From positions 992,001 through 1,056,000 of the forward strand of contig CBDHFR010000004.1 in NCBI GenBank assembly GCA_965262665.1: DNA of 64,000 nucleotides, given 5' to 3'. This document shows positions 60,357-64,000 of the stretch, piece after piece. Numbering within the stretch: the stretch's first letter is position 1; each line of letters begins with the position of its first letter. This DNA comes from CBDBND01 sp965262665. GTDB taxonomy: Bacteria; Pseudomonadota; Alphaproteobacteria; Rhodospirillales; Rhodospirillaceae. The notes under the pieces were generated by a model that searched no databases, was not told the DNA's origin, and saw nothing but the letters and a program-made list of their open reading frames with translations. Position numbers and translations under genes: made by a program.

Positions 60357-63300
60357 TTCTCGAGCGGATGTAGGAAAGGTTGATACAAGGCCTCGTAGAC
60401 CTCCCTGTGGACCGGATCCGGATCCGTTATCCTTTCGCGCAGGATGTTACGCATGGCTACGAGCATTGAGGTGTATGGATTGTCGTCTCTGCCGTTGTCG
60501 GCAAAGGAGTTCGGTGCCCACGCCGCGTCCGCAAAGTAAACACGGACCTTCTTTCCATTCCGCATGCCGCGTCCGATCGTCTGCAGGACATCGATCATAA
60601 CGTCGGCCGTGAACGGCTTCATGTACGGCCCTAACATGCTTGCGATGATCGGAAATCTCAACAACCTGCGAACGGATATCATGGTCTCGAAGCGCTGATC
60701 AGCCCATGCTTTCTTGAGTGCGGGAAATCCTCCAGACGGTACTATCATCTCCTGTTCGAGTTTTAGGCTGCCTTGACCAACGACGCCGGTCACCAGGTCC
60801 AGATTGTCTGCCGACGGATGCGGCCGCGTCAGAAATATGATGGTCCCGATGACAGCGTTGTTCCGGTTCGGCCCCGAGGGGAAGACGATATTGACGCCAC
60901 GCGCCAGGGACTTCATCGGAAAGACGATTGCGCCCCAATCGTCCCGTCCGCCGATTTGTTCGACCTGTGAGGCGACGATCCAGTCTGATCCAGCATTCTG
61001 GTGCACATGGCGCGTGACGCCGATGGTCCGCTCGCCGAGAACTGGGTAACGCCGCCTCAGATGTTCTTTGAAATTCTCTACCTGCTCGTAACTGTTGACG
61101 ACGAAGGCGACGCGTCTGCCCTTTTCGAAGTCCTCCATTATCTCCCCAACGCGAGGCGCCGCGCCGGAGTAATAATAGTCTATCATATGACGTAGAATGG
61201 CCTCCCGCCTGCTCAGCTTCGTGCCCGAGAACCGGATCGGCTTCCCGTTGTTGTCCGGGTCCGGAATCTTCTGCAGATGCCATTCGCTCTTGTTCCACTC
61301 GTCCAGACCCTCCTTGGCTCGGAGAACGATGTCGGGCCCGGTAGCGATATGATAGCTCGGGCTTTCCTCCAAGAACGAAGTGGCGCTCGCCAAGAGCACG
61401 TTTGGTCCCTGTTGCACACCCTCGCGCATGAATAGCTGGTGCCACCGGTAGAGAAGGATTCGTGGCGCACCCGTAAACGACAAGTACTGCAGACGTAGCG
61501 TTTTGCGGGACTTGTTCTCCCCCTCAAAAGAAAAGCGAACACCTGAGAAACGCCCGATCACTGCTTCGGGCATAAGTCGCACCAGATCTTCAGAAGAGCC
61601 GTTGCCGGATATCGGTGCACGGTGGACGCCCTCTGAAACCATACTTCGCTGCGCCATGGAGAGGAGCCGGAACTCGCTCACGACCGTGCTGATGCCCATC
61701 AGCATCGTGAAATGCAGATTGCTCTCAGCTGCATCCAAATGCGATGCGGGTGAGATTAGGCCATACAAAGCCTCCCTGGCACGCTCCTCGAACTCCTTGC
61801 GGCGGCCGATCTCGTCACTGTTGAGCCACAGACGAAGCGCGTCAGCAATCCCCGTGGCAGCATGCAAGACGTCCCGCTCCGTCTTGCCAATCTCGGCGGC
61901 CACGGCTGCCGCATTCATCTCGAACTGTTGATGGAGTCTTTCCGCCTCCGTCAGCGCCGCGCGCACTACATCGTCCCAGAACTCCCGTATTCTATCGACT
62001 CGGTCTTCCTCTTTTTCACGCGCATGCGCCGAAAGTTGCAAGAGGTCGTCAGGCATGTAAATTGCACCCAGGACAGAGTTCCCCGTGATGAACCGGCCAC
62101 TGTATGTCTGGACCAAGAGGCCGTTGTCGCCGTTCTTTATATAGTCAGTCTGGATAGTGTGCGTCAGGAAATTGTTGAACGTCCGGAACCTGTTCACCGC
62201 GAGGTGGTAGTTCTGAATATTGGAAGCCGTATGAAAGTTCCGTCCTTCCGTTGTCGGCGCGATCAAGTCGTCGTTGATTCTCTTCTCCATGCTTTCTTTG
62301 GAGCCGGTGATATCCAAAGAGACCACGCTTCTTTGGTCGAGCGCCGCCTGGGCGCCGTCCGCTTCGTCAACGATCACTAGGTCCATGGTGCGCGCGACCA
62401 TCTCGAAGTAACGGATGCTCTCCTGATCCTCCATGAAATGCGGCTGGATCGTCGTATCCGACGAGTGAATGTGCCCCAGCCAGATACTATGGTTGGTCAG
62501 TTGCCGGGGTGCTCGCATACGACCGCACCATCTTGCGACGGGACAGCGTAGCGTAGATTCGTGATCTGATTCCGAGCCGTCCTTCTTCATCTTCTTCTGG
62601 CGCAGGCTTTGGCAGGGCGGGTCCGTATGCTGGAATGGCGGATTCTCCGTGTCTGGTCCGTTACGGTAAGCATCCAACGGACAGTTGATGCCAAGGAGGT
62701 CTGCGCCGTCCATGGTGGTTCCGAACCCGTAGTTTCGCCCCATACTGGCAAGTCGCTCCGCCATCCGGCCCGCATGAGAGAGACGAGTCTGCGTCGTTTG
62801 ACCGACCATAAGGCCCACGTTGGCACCGTAGAACCGGAGATCGGATAGCAGATTTAGGGACATCTCGATAGAAGGCAGCAGAACAGCCGCCCGGAATTCG
62901 TGACGTGACATCCAGACAAGCACCAGCATGATCAAGGTTGTCTTTCCTGATCCCGGTAGGCCTAGCATGTGCTTCAGTCCGTCTAGGTCGACTTTATCCT
63001 GGGGCACCAGCTTCTTTCCGCAGGGAGCAAGAACATCGAAGCGCCATTCCCGCGTATCAGGGTCGATCAACCGCTTTTGCCAGTTGCCGGGACGCCGCAG
63101 CGGATGGGTGGCATCGATATTGTCCAAATCTTCTGCGATCTTTAGGAGCTCGGAGAGCGGGATAGATATGGGTCCTTGTGGAACCCTGGTCAGGTCGTGA
63201 TAACTGGCTGCTGGAAGTGTGGGCAGGCTCGGAAGGTCTACAGTCACGATCTCTGGTCTCATCTGTGTCCCAAGATTGACGTAAGCTACTTTGCTCATGT

Positions 63301-63730
63301 CCGTGTCATGGAACCGGAAACTTCTATACGCGAGCGGATGCGAGATCGCGTTTAGCATTTCCGTAATTACTGGGTCCGTCGGCGAAAGGCGGCGGCGGAA
63401 CGGATAGGGCGAGCGGGGATTGATCTCGTAGGGTGGCTCGATGTAGTTCGGCTCCGGGCAGTTTTCGAATTCCCATTCCAGGCAATCGTTCACTGCGCGC
63501 CGCACACCGCGCCTTTGAGAAACGTCAATCCCCATCAGTCGCAGATTCCAGATGGCCTGTCTTGCTGGAAGAGCGACGGGATGATCGTAAATGGATCCAA
63601 ATCCAGTAGTCAAAACGTCGAATGTACTTAGATTGGTCTGTTTGAGAATATGGTCGGCCACAAGGCACAGCCACTGGGCCCTGAGCGCATCAAGACTCTT
63701 GAAGCCATTGAGTTGCGGACGCTCTCTCAT
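60335..63730 (-). CDS. DinG/XPD-like Fe-S helicase of a PIWI-RE-type system
   Basis: A 1131-residue superfamily-2 helicase. Motif I is MLGLPGSGKTTLIMLVLVW (near 255), motif II VIVDEADGAQAALDQRS (near 452) and motif VI QTIGRGMRNGKKVRVYF (near 1045). Between motifs I and II four cysteines (C350, C373, C396, C402) stand in the position of the XPD/DinG iron-sulfur cluster. XPD-like helicases unwind DNA 5' to 3'. Its length is larger than E. coli DinG because of an N-terminal 240-residue region. Stop and start overlaps link it to the REase gene (ATGA) and to the giant gene (22 bp). In PIWI-RE systems such a helicase would prepare the target or process the duplex. Confidence 0.8.
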   Translation of the reverse strand: MRERPQLNGFKSLDALRAQWLCLVADHILKQTNLSTFDVLTTGFGSIYDHPVALPARQAIWNLRLMGIDVSQRRGVRRAVNDCLEWEFENCPEPNYIEPPYEINPRSPYPFRRRLSPTDPVITEMLNAISHPLAYRSFRFHDTDMSKVAYVNLGTQMRPEIVTVDLPSLPTLPAASYHDLTRVPQGPISIPLSELLKIAEDLDNIDATHPLRRPGNWQKRLIDPDTREWRFDVLAPCGKKLVPQDKVDLDGLKHMLGLPGSGKTTLIMLVLVWMSRHEFRAAVLLPSIEMSLNLLSDLRFYGANVGLMVGQTTQTRLSHAGRMAERLASMGRNYGFGTTMDGADLLGINCPLDAYRNGPDTENPPFQHTDPPCQSLRQKKMKKDGSESDHESTLRCPVARWCGRMRAPRQLTNHSIWLGHIHSSDTTIQPHFMEDQESIRYFEMVARTMDLVIVDEADGAQAALDQRSVVSLDITGSKESMEKRINDDLIAPTTEGRNFHTASNIQNYHLAVNRFRTFNNFLTHTIQTDYIKNGDNGLLVQTYSGRFITGNSVLGAIYMPDDLLQLSAHAREKEEDRVDRIREFWDDVVRAALTEAERLHQQFEMNAAAVAAEIGKTERDVLHAATGIADALRLWLNSDEIGRRKEFEERAREALYGLISPASHLDAAESNLHFTMLMGISTVVSEFRLLSMAQRSMVSEGVHRAPISGNGSSEDLVRLMPEAVIGRFSGVRFSFEGENKSRKTLRLQYLSFTGAPRILLYRWHQLFMREGVQQGPNVLLASATSFLEESPSYHIATGPDIVLRAKEGLDEWNKSEWHLQKIPDPDNNGKPIRFSGTKLSRREAILRHMIDYYYSGAAPRVGEIMEDFEKGRRVAFVVNSYEQVENFKEHLRRRYPVLGERTIGVTRHVHQNAGSDWIVASQVEQIGGRDDWGAIVFPMKSLARGVNIVFPSGPNRNNAVIGTIIFLTRPHPSADNLDLVTGVVGQGSLKLEQEMIVPSGGFPALKKAWADQRFETMISVRRLLRFPIIASMLGPYMKPFTADVMIDVLQTIGRGMRNGKKVRVYFADAAWAPNSFADNGRDDNPYTSMLVAMRNILRERITDPDPVHREVYEALYQPFLHPLEKCSDLKG

Positions 63731-64000
63731 GCGCCGCCCCCATGCTTGGCGATGATCTTTGCGATCGCGTCCGAGACTGTTGTGAAAAAAATACCTTTGA
63801 CCGACCCTGCATAAGTCTCCTTAAGCTGCTTCACATATTGCGGGTTCTTTTTCACCTTGGCATCCGGCACAACGAGATACTTCTCCGAGAAGGCGGCGAG
63901 ACCGCCAACGCCCTCGCTCAGCTTCTTTCCGAGGACGACTGGGCTCGTATAGGATTTTGCATCAATGCCGATCTTGAGATTCTTGGTGCCGACGTCGACC
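63727..64000 (-). CDS. REase-fold nuclease of a PIWI-RE-type system, C-terminal part
   Basis: The gene enters from the right edge and stops at 63727, overlapping the helicase start by ATGA. The visible 90 residues include LKIGIDAKSYTSPVVLGKKL, where D-A-K with a preceding hydrophobic strand is the D-x-K core of restriction-endonuclease-like folds, then GGLAAFSEKYLVVPDAKVK and a C-terminal helix. Known PIWI-RE operons carry a REase-superfamily protein together with a DinG-like helicase, and that order is the one seen here. The rest of the fold and any further upstream genes lie outside the window, so the start and full length are unknown. Confidence 0.75.
   Translation of the reverse strand, partial: VDVGTKNLKIGIDAKSYTSPVVLGKKLSEGVGGLAAFSEKYLVVPDAKVKKNPQYVKQLKETYAGSVKGIFFTTVSDAIAKIIAKHGGGA

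Overview
The window reads as part of an alphaproteobacterial chromosome. This is an inference from the protein families, the moderate GC content and the short Cas9/tracrRNA type; no rRNA, tRNA or marker gene is present to confirm it. Three kinds of DNA alternate.

(1) 0-14.75 kb and 38.1-43.9 kb hold ordinary accessory metabolism. There are nitrilase-type amidases, a secreted amidohydrolase, tandem Tat-exported DUF1838-like proteins, a metallo-beta-lactamase-fold protein, two MFS exporters, SnoaL-like, VOC and alpha/beta-hydrolase enzymes, an SDR, an FGE-like protein, a GST, a peptide-type solute-binding protein and an APH-like kinase. Several genes in the first 8.6 kb are broken by frameshifts or stops, one of them by a clean 7-bp tandem duplication in a histidine kinase.

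(2) 14.9-38.1 kb is a mosaic mobile island. It opens with a tyrosine recombinase, an excisionase-like protein and an AAA ATPase. A 38-bp tandem repeat block, a pair of secreted cysteine-containing paralogues and several uncharacterised genes follow, then IS remnants, a broken UDG-like gene and a helicase fragment. The last 12 kb is a type II-C CRISPR-Cas locus (32 repeats, cas2, cas1, cas9, and a divergent tracrRNA with its own promoter and terminator). It is bracketed by two directly repeated, nearly identical 1512-bp IS3-family copies, as in a composite transposon. DUF1838-like gene fragments lie at both island edges.

(3) 44.4-64 kb is a defence-type island. A two-gene plus-strand module (a 550-aa unknown and an 846-aa PLD-like protein) faces a minus-strand operon that continues beyond the right edge. 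Its order is a REase-fold nuclease, a DinG-like Fe-S helicase, a 3088-aa giant protein and a 539-aa protein with a polynucleotide-kinase-like P-loop domain. The nuclease, helicase and first third of the giant match the architecture of the PIWI-RE (prokaryotic PIWI with conserved R/E) conflict systems. The continuous fusion of a PIWI-RE-like module to about 2100 further residues ending in a STAND/ORC-like ATPase, together with a nucleic-acid-kinase-like partner, is the best candidate here for a previously undescribed system.

A dispersed imperfect-palindrome repeat of about 80 bp recurs at 40.4, 42.9, 43.9, 44.0 and 49.3 kb. All assignments were made by reading motifs; no database search was run.
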